NCBI RefSeq assembly: GCF_003113265.1
Contig: NZ_PUIV01000006.1
Coordinates: 1 to 64,000 of the forward strand
Origin: Methylosinus sporium
GTDB taxonomy: Bacteria; Pseudomonadota; Alphaproteobacteria; Rhizobiales; Beijerinckiaceae
Direction: 5' to 3'
DNA: 64,000 nt
Made by a program: the position numbers and the translations under genes. Under the pieces are notes generated by a model, which was given only the letters and a program-made list of their open reading frames with translations, did no database searches and had not been told where the DNA came from. Below, piece after piece: positions 34,401 to 42,573 of this stretch (position 1 is the first letter of the stretch; every line of letters starts with the position of its first letter).

Positions 34401-34526
34401 CACCGTCACGCCCGGCGCGTAGACGCGCTCCTCCCGGCGCTCGTAATCGATCCACGGCATTGCGAGGGCGGTTATTCCGCCGGCCCTGGCCTCTGGGGCC
34501 AAAATCACGGGCGCGCGCTCAGACAT
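31443..34526 (-). CDS. Tail tip / central fibre protein (J-like)
   Basis: A 1027-aa protein with the lambda J order. An N-terminal region with a membrane-like hydrophobic part (SGLLRSVLLLSATIAATALG) is followed by YAISGWSNPVSPNGAVPMIL, GRMRVSPPHGALPY and IAYGPAPLEGPRIGSTPIDK, characteristic of the J tip domain. A middle tail-attachment domain (SLTEILADIAAAGRAKPIRR) and C-terminal fibronectin-III-like repeats (VDHFELDHRLQGAGSWTTET, ATTWEYTFSLDAQPVGTGVR) complete it. It starts at ATG 34526, overlapping the NlpC gene by 8 nt. Its C-terminus should contact the host. Confidence 0.85.
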   Translation of the reverse strand: MSERAPVILAPEARAGGITALAMPWIDYERREERVYAPGVTVAEIVADMVPVELLIAERVAVRVVVGGRLILQAEWETFRPEPGAVVIRVIPGNSGLLRSVLLLSATIAATALGQWYLTPALATAGISGLAANAIVAGATFAAMTGASFLVNALVPVRPSQKSSGAANSPTYAISGWSNPVSPNGAVPMILGRMRVSPPHGALPYRKVVNGENHGVSRYVIAYGPAPLEGPRIGSTPIDKYKEITLELREGYSSDAPITIYPTQVIEENVSVELTSGHAGQFGPDSRYSAAAASKIQVDHTFPGGLIAYSEQQSGESTVNSQGAWSIEFAVEARLETSDTWTTVGPWTIAGMQQRTLTATFEWTPPTRGRYEFRDARISTDWDRIDQSPYTWKIISVSNWTAIRTFRPEVPINFPYPLAQAALDIRATEQLNGQVDEFNVVVKSICPDWDSETQTWITRETRNPASLFRYVLQHPAFVRRVPDSKIDLERLQYWHERCAALGLTYDRYHDFVSSLTEILADIAAAGRAKPIRRAGKFSVAIDEPGKPVVAWIGPRNSSGFEQKQVFVKPPDAFRISFKDQTNNHEDAERMVPRPGLVCEPEEIEELSLPGVTNPEIVYREGLRRHYEIQYRRFEYSVTQSYEVLTAERLDRVQLSHDVLNAVQRQARVLTVDEEAGIVIIDETVTMEAAGSYVVIFRVTPDDESAPDDGLQRTVVTVAGETNALILEGDGALPEAGDLASFGPADEVVIDAVVKEIENGDGLQRHLTLVDYAPQIFELANSAVVPDWNGAVGDDIETAPDDDVAPTAPTIASVWSTAIAPQSGSSMLYVQLAYGAGGGTVDHFELDHRLQGAGSWTTETLGAGASAAVISTYASGDIVELRARAIGTGGTSAYSATTTHTVAATDPVPMHVTAFAVAQISATTWEYTFSLDAQPVGTGVRIKYRLGHYTTWAELTSSFGGVVTVSPYDSSTPTIVDGTEYSFGARAINSAGQESGDPIVIQVVVSAGGAPSLDFSDPANSQNQFLGW

Positions 34527-34959
34527 GCTCGCCGCCCGCGCGGAGCGCCACATGGCGCTGGAAGGCGACGAGCCGATGTTTCCAGACGCCTTCGCGATAA
34601 TTGATAAGCTCGGCGCCGCGCCCGCGCATCACATGCAGCGCCCGGCCCGTCGCGGTGACGACGCCCACATGGCTGGCTAGCGCGAGACGGTCGCGGAATA
34701 GGGCGATGTCATAGGCTCCCTCGCAACCGGGCTCGACAGGCGCCCAAGGCCCGACGTCGCGCGCGCCGGCGACGAGGTCAGCGATTTCCATCGTCTCTTC
34801 GGCGGTCGCATAGGACTCGGTGTAGGAGACCAGCGCTATCCCGAGGCATTCCCGATAGACCAAGCGTGCCAGTCCCCAGCAATCGCAGCCGTCGCGATCG
34901 GCGCCGCGCGCGCGGAACGGAATGCCGACGTAGGCGTCTGTCCATGCCCGCGCGCTCAT
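34519..34959 (-). CDS. NlpC/P60 phage tail peptidase (K-like)
   Basis: A 146-aa cysteine peptidase: catalytic Cys27 in GCDCWGLARLVYRECLG and the catalytic His in LASHVGVVTATG. This is the lambda gpK type, located at the tail tip and thought to help cross the cell wall or to process tail proteins. Its place between DUF1833 and J-like genes is typical. Confidence 0.85.
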   Translation of the reverse strand: MSARAWTDAYVGIPFRARGADRDGCDCWGLARLVYRECLGIALVSYTESYATAEETMEIADLVAGARDVGPWAPVEPGCEGAYDIALFRDRLALASHVGVVTATGRALHVMRGRGAELINYREGVWKHRLVAFQRHVALRAGGEHV

Positions 34960-35459
34960 TTATGCAGCCCCGGAAAATAGCGCTTGCTCATCCGATGCGC
35001 CGGGACGGGCTCATCATAGTTGATCGCCTGCAGATCGAGCGTCAAAGCGCCGCCGCTCCAACTCGCGGATACGACCTCGATTTCATCATGCAGGCTGTCC
35101 TCTATGAGGTCCGGCGACGACGCCAACACGATGTCGAAATTGATGATGGGATAGCCGTTCGTCAGCGCGCGGGCCGAGCGCGAAATCGCGCCGTCCAGAT
35201 CAGTGATGACGAGCTGGCCGCCCGGCGTCCCGCCGTCTGGATCATCCGGCAGGCGATAGGAGCGGATCAGATAGATGTAGTCGGCGCCGTTGCTGCGCGT
35301 GCCCATGACATAAGGCTCGAGCGATATCGGCGTCGTCGGGTCGCTGGACAGCCGCACCGGCGCTTCGAGGTCAGGGTGCGTGATCGTCACCAACAGCACG
35401 GGAACTTCATCCGTCGCCGCCTGTAACGCCGCGCGCATCGGGAATGACAGAGAGCGCAT
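34956..35459 (-). CDS. DUF1833-type tail protein
   Basis: A 167-aa protein with VPVLLVTITHPDLEAPVRLS, SNGADYIYLIRSYRLPDDPD and SASWSGGALTLDLQAINYDE-type strands, as in DUF1833 phage tail proteins, which occupy this position before the NlpC peptidase. Likely part of the tail distal end (L-like). Confidence 0.7.
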   Translation of the reverse strand: MRSLSFPMRAALQAATDEVPVLLVTITHPDLEAPVRLSSDPTTPISLEPYVMGTRSNGADYIYLIRSYRLPDDPDGGTPGGQLVITDLDGAISRSARALTNGYPIINFDIVLASSPDLIEDSLHDEIEVVSASWSGGALTLDLQAINYDEPVPAHRMSKRYFPGLHK

Positions 35460-35462
35460 GTG

Positions 35463-35897
35463 CTATTCGACCGGGAGGATTTCGAGCTGCATGGCGATCT
35501 GATAATCGATGCCCCACGGCTCGATTTTCGGCGCCTGTCCAGGCGCAAAGCGCGCGAGCCATTTCGCCGTGACCAGAATAGGCTCGTCGGAATCGTCGAG
35601 AACTGGCTCGCCCGCGTCGTCGAGAACAACGTCTCCATCGGCCAATAGATCGGGCAGGATGAAAGGCAGAGCGCCGCCGCCGATATCTTCGCGCCAGAAG
35701 CGCTTGAAGCGGAATACGAGGTAATGCTCGATGACGATCGTCACCGTCACCGGCTCGACAGCCGACGAAAAGGCCCGGCGCATCATGGCCGGGCCGTAAT
35801 CGGTCGGGACTTCAGAGCGCCCATCGGGGAGCGTGTCGCCGAATCCATCGGTGAGCACGCTGCCCAACAGCTCGTCGGGAAAGACGGGGATTGCCAT
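35463..35897 (-). CDS. Phage tail protein (144 aa)
   Basis: A beta-rich protein containing the pattern VTVTIVIEHYLVFRFKRFWR, WLARFAPGQAPKIEPWGIDY, QIAMQLEILP, typical of siphovirus distal-tail proteins (M-like). Function assigned only by position between tape measure and DUF1833. Confidence 0.62.
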   Translation of the reverse strand: MAIPVFPDELLGSVLTDGFGDTLPDGRSEVPTDYGPAMMRRAFSSAVEPVTVTIVIEHYLVFRFKRFWREDIGGGALPFILPDLLADGDVVLDDAGEPVLDDSDEPILVTAKWLARFAPGQAPKIEPWGIDYQIAMQLEILPVE

Positions 35898-35900
35898 GGA

Positions 35901-36122
35901 TCAGCGCGGGCGCGCCGGACTGGCACGAAATCCAAAGCGCTCGGATATCGCGCGATCGATGGCCCCGTGCCGGAGAGACTCCTTCAAAAGGTCTCTGAAA
36001 GTCTCGCTCACATTGATATGCACGGGCGGCCTGGCGCTCAGATTGTCCAGCCGTTCGGTCAGCTCGGCGACCTGCTTTTCGAGCGCAGTGACGCGCTCCG
36101 GGAGATCGGAGTTATTGCTCAT
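35901..36122 (-). CDS. Small coiled-coil phage protein (73 aa)
   Basis: The N-terminus is a coiled coil (LPERVTALEKQVAELTERLD) and the C-terminus is SETFRDLLKESLRHGAIDRA. The ending GAIDRAISERFGF resembles the C-terminus of the upstream tape measure (AQGVIDREMGASYGALR), suggesting a related structural motif. Unknown role in tail assembly. Confidence 0.58.
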   Translation of the reverse strand: MSNNSDLPERVTALEKQVAELTERLDNLSARPPVHINVSETFRDLLKESLRHGAIDRAISERFGFRASPARPR

Positions 36123-36144
36123 TTCCCTGTCCTTTGGTGATGGT

Positions 36145-39100
36145 TCAGCGGGATTTCGCTTGCCGGAGCGCGCCGTAGCTGGCGCCCATCTCGCGATCGA
36201 TCACGCCTTGCGCTACGGCCTTCTTCAACATCTTCTTGAAGGTCACCTCGAGGCTCACGCCGCCATCGGAGCGCCTGGTTTCTTTCACCTCGGCCTCGCC
36301 GCCCGGCGCATTGATGAAAGACACCTGCGTCGGCGGATGCGAGCCCGAACCGCCGGAGCCGCCCGCGCGCCCAGCAGCCGCGAGCGACTTCGCATAGGCG
36401 ACGGAATCGCTGTTCGACATCACTTGAGAGCCGCGCGGAAGATTGATGATCTCCGGGCCGCGCTCGCCAACCCAGGTCGGACCGCCGCGCCAGAAGTCGG
36501 TTCCGTTCGCGTTCCCCGGCATATAATCCGGCCCCATTCCGCCTTGAGCCATCGTCGGGAGCGAGCCGGAACTCGAGCTGCTGAACAGCGAGCCGATCAG
36601 CCCGCCGATACCGCCGCCGGTTGCCCCGGTTCCGACTCCACCGTTGACCGTGACGACGCCCGCCTGGACGTTCATCTGCGCTGTCTGCTGCTGACGACCG
36701 AACCCGAGCAAATCGCCGAGCAATCCACCGTTCGCGGAACCCGTCGCCCCGAGCAATGACTCGGTGAGGCGGTTGGCCTGCATATCGATCATGCGGTCCA
36801 TTGCCGATTGCATCGATTGTTGCAACGCCGCGCCGACATCCTCGCCCTTAGCCAGCGCCTTCAACCCACCGCCGAGCGACCCGCTCAGAGTGCTGCGCGC
36901 GAGGTCGAGATTTTCGATGTAGCTTTTCCTCTGGCGCTGAAATTCTTCTTCCTTGCGCATCCGGGCGGCTTCCGCCTCGCCGACCCCGAGGATGGACTTC
37001 TTCAACTTTTCGTCGATATCGATACGCTGCGTCGTGAAATAGTTCAGCAACTTTTGGGATTCGATGACGCCCGACAGAGTGGCATTGTCCGCCGTCAAGG
37101 CGTTCTGTTGCGCGTCGAGCAACGCATTCTGTTCGCGCAGACTGTTATTCGACGAGTTGATGCGCTTGTCGATTTGCTCTTTGTCGTATGTCTTCAAGTC
37201 CTCTTGGACAGCGGCCTCATATTTCGAGCGCGTCCCATTGTCGTTGACCGCGCTGCGGGACACCGTGAGCCGGCGCGCTCCGGGCGTGCCGATGCCATCC
37301 CACTCGCCGATTCCGACCTTGGCCGCGCCGTGCCACGGACCCCAGCCGCGCTGTGCCGCGATTTTCAGCGCGTAATCGATCGTCGCGCGCTCATTAGCGG
37401 GGTTGCTCGGATCGAGCCCCGTATCCCGGCGGAACTCGTCGCCGATGCCGCCGCCGACATGCAGCTGCATGGAGCCGAAGCTTGTTCCATTGTCGCCGTA
37501 GAAGTTCCCCAGCCCTTCGGAGCGAGCGACGCGCAGCGCAGTCTCCGGGTCGATCCCATAGGCTCCGGCGCGATCGCGGATATAACCGGACATGCCGCGC
37601 GGGTCGGCGGCCGTCGCATTGGCGGAAGGCCCGAGGCCGTTCTTCCATTCCGAAACGGGCACAAGCCGTCCGAACGTGCCGCCTATCTTCGCCGTCGCCT
37701 GTGTCAGGACATCCGCGAATGTCGTCGCGGCCGAGCCCGCCGTGTTCATCGCTGCCGCCATTGGCGTAGCGGCGTCTGAAAAATTCTGCTCCCGGAAGTC
37801 GCGCGCGGAATTCAGAATTTGTTGCCGCCCGCGTTCATAGTCAGTCATGCCGGCCATGCCCGCCCGATCGCGGACAGAGCGCGCATAATCCTCCACTTTG
37901 CGGGACGTTTCCGCGAGCATCTTCGCCCGCTCGGTCTCCGCAGCCATCGCGGCCTTGATCGCGTCCGGCACCTCAGAGCGCATCACCTCATTCCACGCCC
38001 GCTGCCGTGCGATAAACTCGCGCTCCGCATAGGTCCGGGCATTGATCTCCTTGACGGCGAGCGCGCTGTCCTCGCGCATCCTGTCCAGCGATTGACCGCG
38101 CTCTTGCTCGGCGCTCTCCAGCCCGCGCAGCGTCCCCTGCAACGCGGATTTCGCGCGCTGCTCCGCTTTGCGCTGCGTCTCGGCCGGGCCGTCGACAACG
38201 CGGTCTATCCCGCGTCCGATCTTGTCGAGCCCGTCGAAAAATCCCTTCTTCACGGTCTCCCACCACTTCGCAATTCGCGAAGTCGGGTCCTCCATTTCGG
38301 CGAGGCGTTGGTTCAAGATGGCGACGAGCCTCGAGCTCGCTTCCGACTTGTTCCCCAGCGCCGCGATCTCGGAAATCTGGCGCTGTTCCGCGAAGGTGAC
38401 GAGCCCATACTGTTTCGCCAGCGTCTCGGCGCCCTTGGCGGGGTCCGCGAGCGCTTTGGATAGCGTCTGTCCCGCCGCTTCGAGGTCGACGCCAAAGCGC
38501 CGCGAGAAATCGACCGAAGCGCCGACACCGCCCTCTATGTTCGATCCGCTCACCCCTGCGTTGAGCATCTGCCCCGCGACGCCGCGTGCCGACGAAGCCG
38601 ATATTCCGGCCCGGTCCGCCGCAGACTGCGAAAGCGACATGACGCCATTGACGGTCTGCCCGCTCGCGCGACCGAGCCCGTTGAGCGCGATCGTCGTCGC
38701 TGCGATCTCGTCTCGCCAGCGTATGAATGAATAGGTGGCGCCGGCGACAACCGCCACACCGATCGTCAGCGGATTGGTGAGAAAGCGCGTCGTCGCTAGC
38801 GCGAAGTCTTTCAGCGCCGACACCGCGCCGCCTTTCGACGACGAGAAAATATCGTAGATCTGTGCGCCCTGCGTCGCCAGAACCTGCGTCGGCGAGGAAC
38901 CGCTCGCGAGCATGGTCCCAACGTCTTGCATCTGGCGGGATAGATTCGTCCATTCATGGCGCGCGAGCCCGGCGGACTTGCCGTTGTCGTTGACGGCCTT
39001 GGAAAGCTCGGCCTGCTGTCTCGTCACCCCGGCGAGTGCGCGCTCATAAGCGAGCGTCCCGCCGAGGCCGGCGTCATAGGCGCGGTTGAGCGCCGCCTGA

Positions 39101-39321
39101 TCCTTTGCGAGCTGTTGGACTGCGCGATACTCTGAGTCATAGCGCTTCGCGATGCGATCGGCCGCCGCCGAGCTGCGCTCACGCACCTTTTCCAGCTTGT
39201 CCGATGATACCGTCGCGCGCTCTTCGGCGCCGACAAGCTTCTCGAGAGCAGCGGTCGCACGGTCCGCGCTGTCCGAACCGCGGACATCGATATCGATCCG
39301 GGTGACGACATTTTCGGCCAT
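36145..39321 (-). CDS. Tape measure protein with transglycosylase-like domain
   Basis: A 1058-aa tail length determinant that fills the tail lumen. The N-terminus (VVTRIDIDVRGSDSADRATA, ALEKLVGAEERATV) and long coiled coils are followed by hydrophobic segments (LATTRFLTNPLTIGVAVVAG). A central domain resembles phage lytic transglycosylases: ETALRVARSEGLGNFYGDNG, TSFGSMQLHVGGGIGDEFRR, with a likely catalytic Glu in ARSEG. The C-terminus is Gly-rich. ATG 39321 has a strong AGGAGGG upstream and overlaps the T-frame stop; a TTG one codon earlier is in frame. Confidence 0.88.
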   Translation of the reverse strand: MAENVVTRIDIDVRGSDSADRATAALEKLVGAEERATVSSDKLEKVRERSSAAADRIAKRYDSEYRAVQQLAKDQAALNRAYDAGLGGTLAYERALAGVTRQQAELSKAVNDNGKSAGLARHEWTNLSRQMQDVGTMLASGSSPTQVLATQGAQIYDIFSSSKGGAVSALKDFALATTRFLTNPLTIGVAVVAGATYSFIRWRDEIAATTIALNGLGRASGQTVNGVMSLSQSAADRAGISASSARGVAGQMLNAGVSGSNIEGGVGASVDFSRRFGVDLEAAGQTLSKALADPAKGAETLAKQYGLVTFAEQRQISEIAALGNKSEASSRLVAILNQRLAEMEDPTSRIAKWWETVKKGFFDGLDKIGRGIDRVVDGPAETQRKAEQRAKSALQGTLRGLESAEQERGQSLDRMREDSALAVKEINARTYAEREFIARQRAWNEVMRSEVPDAIKAAMAAETERAKMLAETSRKVEDYARSVRDRAGMAGMTDYERGRQQILNSARDFREQNFSDAATPMAAAMNTAGSAATTFADVLTQATAKIGGTFGRLVPVSEWKNGLGPSANATAADPRGMSGYIRDRAGAYGIDPETALRVARSEGLGNFYGDNGTSFGSMQLHVGGGIGDEFRRDTGLDPSNPANERATIDYALKIAAQRGWGPWHGAAKVGIGEWDGIGTPGARRLTVSRSAVNDNGTRSKYEAAVQEDLKTYDKEQIDKRINSSNNSLREQNALLDAQQNALTADNATLSGVIESQKLLNYFTTQRIDIDEKLKKSILGVGEAEAARMRKEEEFQRQRKSYIENLDLARSTLSGSLGGGLKALAKGEDVGAALQQSMQSAMDRMIDMQANRLTESLLGATGSANGGLLGDLLGFGRQQQTAQMNVQAGVVTVNGGVGTGATGGGIGGLIGSLFSSSSSGSLPTMAQGGMGPDYMPGNANGTDFWRGGPTWVGERGPEIINLPRGSQVMSNSDSVAYAKSLAAAGRAGGSGGSGSHPPTQVSFINAPGGEAEVKETRRSDGGVSLEVTFKKMLKKAVAQGVIDREMGASYGALRQAKSR

Positions 39322-39710
39322 CAATCCCTCCTGGCACGCTCTTTCAGCCCGGCGAACAGCGCTTTCAGCCCGGCTGTGTCATTGATAGGCACGATATCAG
39401 GCGCTGATTCATTGCCGCTTGGCTTCGTCTTATTGAGGATCGGCAATACGACGCGATCGATGCGGCGCAACAGCGTGAATTCGAACGCTGTCAGTTCGAT
39501 GCGCATCCCGCGCGCCCATGCTGCGATCTCGCTCGGCGGGAGGGGAAGCGCTGAAAATCCGTTGCTCCCCCGCGAGAACGATAGATCAGAGAACCATTCC
39601 CAGACATGGGCGAGCTGATAAGGCGGAGCGCCATAGATCGGCGCGCCAGCCTTCGCGGAATATGCCGCCCGAGCGAACTCGAGCAGCTCTTCCGCTAGAC
39701 CTTCAAAAAA
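39321..39710 (-). CDS. Tail assembly chaperone T extension (expressed as G-T by -1 frameshift)
   Basis: An open frame in the -1 phase relative to the G-like gene begins to make sense at the slippery site 39704-39710 and gives EGLAEELLEFARAAYSAKAG, APIYGAPPYQLAHVWEWFSD and so on, ending at 39321. There is no well-placed start of its own near its beginning. In lambda and many siphophages the T domain exists only as a G-T fusion that recruits the tape measure, and position, size and the slippery sequence match that scheme. Upstream codons of the same frame (to 39755) lie inside G and were excluded. Confidence 0.75.
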   Translation of the reverse strand, partial: FFEGLAEELLEFARAAYSAKAGAPIYGAPPYQLAHVWEWFSDLSFSRGSNGFSALPLPPSEIAAWARGMRIELTAFEFTLLRRIDRVVLPILNKTKPSGNESAPDIVPINDTAGLKALFAGLKERARRD

Positions 39711-40111
39711 TTCGCGCGGTCCTCGATGAATTCCGCGACCTGGACGCGAAGCCACGGGAACCGCGTGTAGAGCTTCTTCGCCGCCGCGGCCGAGAACTCG
39801 ACATCGGCGCCGTCCAGCGCAACGCCGCGCCAGCCGATCGTCCGCGACGCCAAGCGGTCGATCTCGTCGGCCTCGATCTGTTCGGCGCTCACCTTCGCCG
39901 GCCGACCGGGCTGGATTTTCGCGAGCCGGCGATTGCGCGCGCCGAGGTCATATTTCCGGGCCACGTCGCTGTCGTCGCCGACGAGGTTGATCGCCATCGT
40001 CGTGTCTTTGTCGGCCATGATGGCGACGCCAGTCGTCGGGTGCGTGACATCCATCCAAGCGCCGGCCGACGCCGCCGCAACGGTATCGAGTTCGGAAAGG
40101 TCGAAACCCAT
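39695..40111 (-). CDS. Tail assembly chaperone G-like protein
   Basis: A 138-aa protein (DVTHPTTGVAIMADKDTTMA, RRLAKIQPGRPAKVSAEQIE, IDRLASRTIGWRGVALDGAD) whose C-terminal WLRVQVAEFIEDRANFLKV ends at the frameshift site. The domain is found in siphophages between tail tube and tape measure genes. It acts as the chaperone of the tape measure, with a small fraction extended into T. Confidence 0.8.
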   Translation of the reverse strand: MGFDLSELDTVAAASAGAWMDVTHPTTGVAIMADKDTTMAINLVGDDSDVARKYDLGARNRRLAKIQPGRPAKVSAEQIEADEIDRLASRTIGWRGVALDGADVEFSAAAAKKLYTRFPWLRVQVAEFIEDRANFLKV

Positions 40112-40144
40112 TGCTCACTTCTCCTTTTGCTATTCGCGCCACGA

Positions 40145-40618
40145 TCAGGTCGCGGCGACTTCGATGATGTCGGAGTTGATCCCGACGTTGAACGTGCGCT
40201 TCACGATGTTCGTGGAGTCGCCGACGTTCTTCTCTCGAGACATGAGGGGGCCGGTGAGATAGTTGATCTCTCCATCTCCGCCGACTGTCACGGCATTGTC
40301 GAACACGATCTTGATCGGGTAGTTGTATCTGGTCCTCTCCGCCGCGATCGCCGCTTGCTGGCCGAGGTCGGCCGGATCATCGGTACAGACGATCGCCAGC
40401 GTGCCAGCGTTGCGCGGACCCTTCACCTTCTTCACGCGGTTATTGCGCAGATTGGTGGCCGTGAGTTCCTGCGCCGTGTCGCCGTAGGAGCCGAGGCTTT
40501 CGACGCTGCCGATCTCGGTCCAGGTGAGCGCCGTATAAGCGGCGGCGTCTGCGGGCGCCGTTGTGACGGCCGGCGCGATATAAACCCGCGCGCCTTCGGG
40601 GCTGTAAGGTTCGGTCAT
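40145..40618 (-). CDS. Major tail tube protein
   Basis: A 157-aa protein with GARVYIAPAVTTAPADAAAY, TEIGSVESLGSYGDTAQELT, LRNNRVKKVKGPRNAGTLAI and GDSTNIVKRTFNVGINSDII, the beta-rich pattern of lambda gpV-type tube proteins in Rhizobiales siphophages. Position directly upstream of the G/T chaperones supports it. Confidence 0.78.
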   Translation of the reverse strand: MTEPYSPEGARVYIAPAVTTAPADAAAYTALTWTEIGSVESLGSYGDTAQELTATNLRNNRVKKVKGPRNAGTLAIVCTDDPADLGQQAAIAAERTRYNYPIKIVFDNAVTVGGDGEINYLTGPLMSREKNVGDSTNIVKRTFNVGINSDIIEVAAT

Positions 40619-40629
40619 GATGCTTCCTT

Positions 40630-41022
40630 TCAGACGACGGTGAATTCGTATCGGTAAGGCACGATGACAGAGCGCCGATAATTCGATCCGTCATCGAACC
40701 CGTCGCCAACAGAGGCGACATCGCAGACGACGCCTCCTATCGTCTCGCGGCTCAAAAGCGCGGCGATTTCCTCGGCCCATTGCCGCGACTTCGCGCCGCC
40801 GATTCCGATCTCGACGGCGATTACGACGCGGATCGACCCGGTTTCGCGGCTGCGCTGGCGGAGCGCTGCTTTCTTCGTGCGCGACACCGGATAGGTGACG
40901 AGCAGCCAAGGCGAGCCGTCTCCGGGAAGCGTCAAATCTTCATTCGGACGCATGATCGCGCAGCGCGTCCAGTTCGCGACAAAATGGTCATAGATCGCCG
41001 TTTCGACGTCAGGATGCGCCAT
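40630..41022 (-). CDS. Tail terminator-like protein (130 aa)
   Basis: Starts MAHPDVETAIYDHFVANWTR and has SPWLLVTYPVSRTKKAALRQ and YRRSVIVPYRYEF, resembling the small tail-terminator/completion proteins (gpU or DUF4128-like) located just before the tail tube gene. Assignment is by position and general pattern. Confidence 0.65.
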   Translation of the reverse strand: MAHPDVETAIYDHFVANWTRCAIMRPNEDLTLPGDGSPWLLVTYPVSRTKKAALRQRSRETGSIRVVIAVEIGIGGAKSRQWAEEIAALLSRETIGGVVCDVASVGDGFDDGSNYRRSVIVPYRYEFTVV

Positions 41023-41646
41023 CTACCTCGGCCTTACGACGATCGCGGGATTGCGGCTTTCGCGCTCTGCGGCGCGCTCGGATTTCGCGCGAGACGCCGG
41101 GACGTAGAGCGCCACATAGGTGAATTTGATGTTGGCGATGTTGCCGAAGCGACGGCGCGCCGAGTCGGCGACAACTTCGAAAACGCCATCCGGCGCCTGA
41201 TCGGAAAGCCCGCGCTCTATCTTGCGCGAGTATGGACGCGTATTCACGAATTTGTATTCGTCAGCAGCCGGCGCTTTCTCGCCAGCGTCCACATCGACCT
41301 CGACGCCATCCGCAAGCATGACGTGCGAGTCACGATAGCGGCCGGTGAGAACTGGAGAATTCAGGACAAGCTGCTCGCCGATCCATTCCAGCACAGGGCC
41401 GACAAGCTGGAATTCGAAGACGATCTTGCCGTGTTCCGGGTTCACGCTTTCCAGCGGCGCGCCGATCTTCCCGTCAACAATCGTCGTGTGCTGCGGCGCC
41501 TCTCCGAACACGCGCGCATTCGACGCCTGGACATCGGAAAGGATGCGTCTCGCCTCCGCAGCCGCGAATTTCTGGCGCGCCTGAGGAGATAGGTTCTTGT
41601 CGACGATCAGCTTGATGTCTCGGCCGAACGTCGAGATACGCGCCAT
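41023..41646 (-). CDS. Head-tail joining / minor tail protein (HK97 gp10-like)
   Basis: A 207-aa protein (LIVDKNLSPQARQKFAAAEA, VLEWIGEQLVLNSPVLTGRY, YSRKIERGLSDQAPDGVFEV) with the TGRYRDSH and NTRPYSRKIE pattern of gp10/gpZ-like neck proteins. It adjoins the tail terminator with no gap. Confidence 0.65.
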   Translation of the reverse strand: MARISTFGRDIKLIVDKNLSPQARQKFAAAEARRILSDVQASNARVFGEAPQHTTIVDGKIGAPLESVNPEHGKIVFEFQLVGPVLEWIGEQLVLNSPVLTGRYRDSHVMLADGVEVDVDAGEKAPAADEYKFVNTRPYSRKIERGLSDQAPDGVFEVVADSARRRFGNIANIKFTYVALYVPASRAKSERAAERESRNPAIVVRPR

Positions 41647-41652
41647 GAAAAT

Positions 41653-42162
41653 TCAGGCCGAGCGGCCCAAGATCGCGATTTGGAATTTGTTCTGAGCGCC
41701 CGACGAATTCGCAACGCGGAGAATATCTCCGGTCGATGCCGTCACCGTCGCGAGGCCAGCCGCGCCAGGCGCTACCATCATGAAAATTCCGCCGGGGCTG
41801 ATCGGGGGGAGCGCCGCCGAAAAGCCAGGGACGAAATTCGAGCCGCCGCCCGGCGTCAGATCGGTTGTGTTCGCCGTACCGTCGCGCTGCTTGTTCACGA
41901 TCATGATGGCGACGAGCTCGGCAATCGTGACGGCCGCCCCATAGGCGTCGGTCAGCACGCCGGCGAGGTCGATGTCGTCATTCGCCGCGCTCGCGACCGT
42001 GCGCTCGGCCGCATAGCCGAGGTCGAATTGGCCCGCGCCGGTGCCGTTGACGAGGCTCACGATTTGGTCGAACGCGGCCGACCACGAAGGCGCAGCGCCG
42101 AGAACCGCCGTTCGGGTCTGGCTGAACGAAAGCGCGGCGCGGAGTTGTGCGGTGACAGACAT
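41653..42162 (-). CDS. Phage structural protein (169 aa)
   Basis: A Gly/Ala/Thr-rich protein (FSQTRTAVLGAAPSWSAAFD, QFDLGYAAERTVASAANDDI, DLAGVLTDAYGAAVTIAELV) with a beta-rich C-terminal half. It lies in the connector module. Proteins like this are particle components (virion decoration or neck), but I cannot name the family. Confidence 0.6.
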   Translation of the reverse strand: MSVTAQLRAALSFSQTRTAVLGAAPSWSAAFDQIVSLVNGTGAGQFDLGYAAERTVASAANDDIDLAGVLTDAYGAAVTIAELVAIMIVNKQRDGTANTTDLTPGGGSNFVPGFSAALPPISPGGIFMMVAPGAAGLATVTASTGDILRVANSSGAQNKFQIAILGRSA

Positions 42163-42174
42163 TGCAGATTCCTT

Positions 42175-42573
42175 CTATTTGATCGTCATTTCGATTCTGA
42201 CGAGTTCCCCGCCGATGCGCGGTGCTGCCCATGCGGCTTGCACGATGCGAGCCCTGCCTTGCACGATGAAGCGATCGCCGCGGCGCGGGATGCGCGGATC
42301 ATCCGCCGTCTGCGTCGCCAACGTGACGAGGTCCGGCCATCCCGCCGCGTCGATTTCAGTCGACGACATGATGACCTTGGAAAATCCAGCCTGGAGCCCG
42401 CCGTTGCTCTGCCCGATCTCGACGGCGTTGTAGTCTCGCACGGCGGCCTGCACGTCGACGGAGCGGGTTTCCCCGCTGGGGAGCAAGCGCTCGAGGCGGC
42501 AGGGCTCGCCGACAAGCGCGAGAACACGATCGAGCGTCGCTCGCTCGCTGGCCGCGGTCGTCACGGCGAACAC
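42175..42573 (-). CDS. Head-tail connector protein (132 aa), GTG start
   Basis: GTG 42573 follows immediately on the stop of the upstream gene. The sequence (RLLPSGETRSVDVQAAVRDY, DDPRIPRRGDRFIVQGRARI, VQAAWAAPRIGGELVRIEMT) has the beta-barrel connector/stopper pattern (gpFII/HK97 gp7 type) by position and strands. Confidence 0.62.
   Translation of the reverse strand: MFAVTTAASERATLDRVLALVGEPCRLERLLPSGETRSVDVQAAVRDYNAVEIGQSNGGLQAGFSKVIMSSTEIDAAGWPDLVTLATQTADDPRIPRRGDRFIVQGRARIVQAAWAAPRIGGELVRIEMTIK

Noticed and set aside
39711-39755. ATG near 39755 as an independent start for the T chaperone
   Set aside because: No ribosome site, and it lies within the G coding sequence upstream of the slippery heptamer; frameshift expression explains the frame better.
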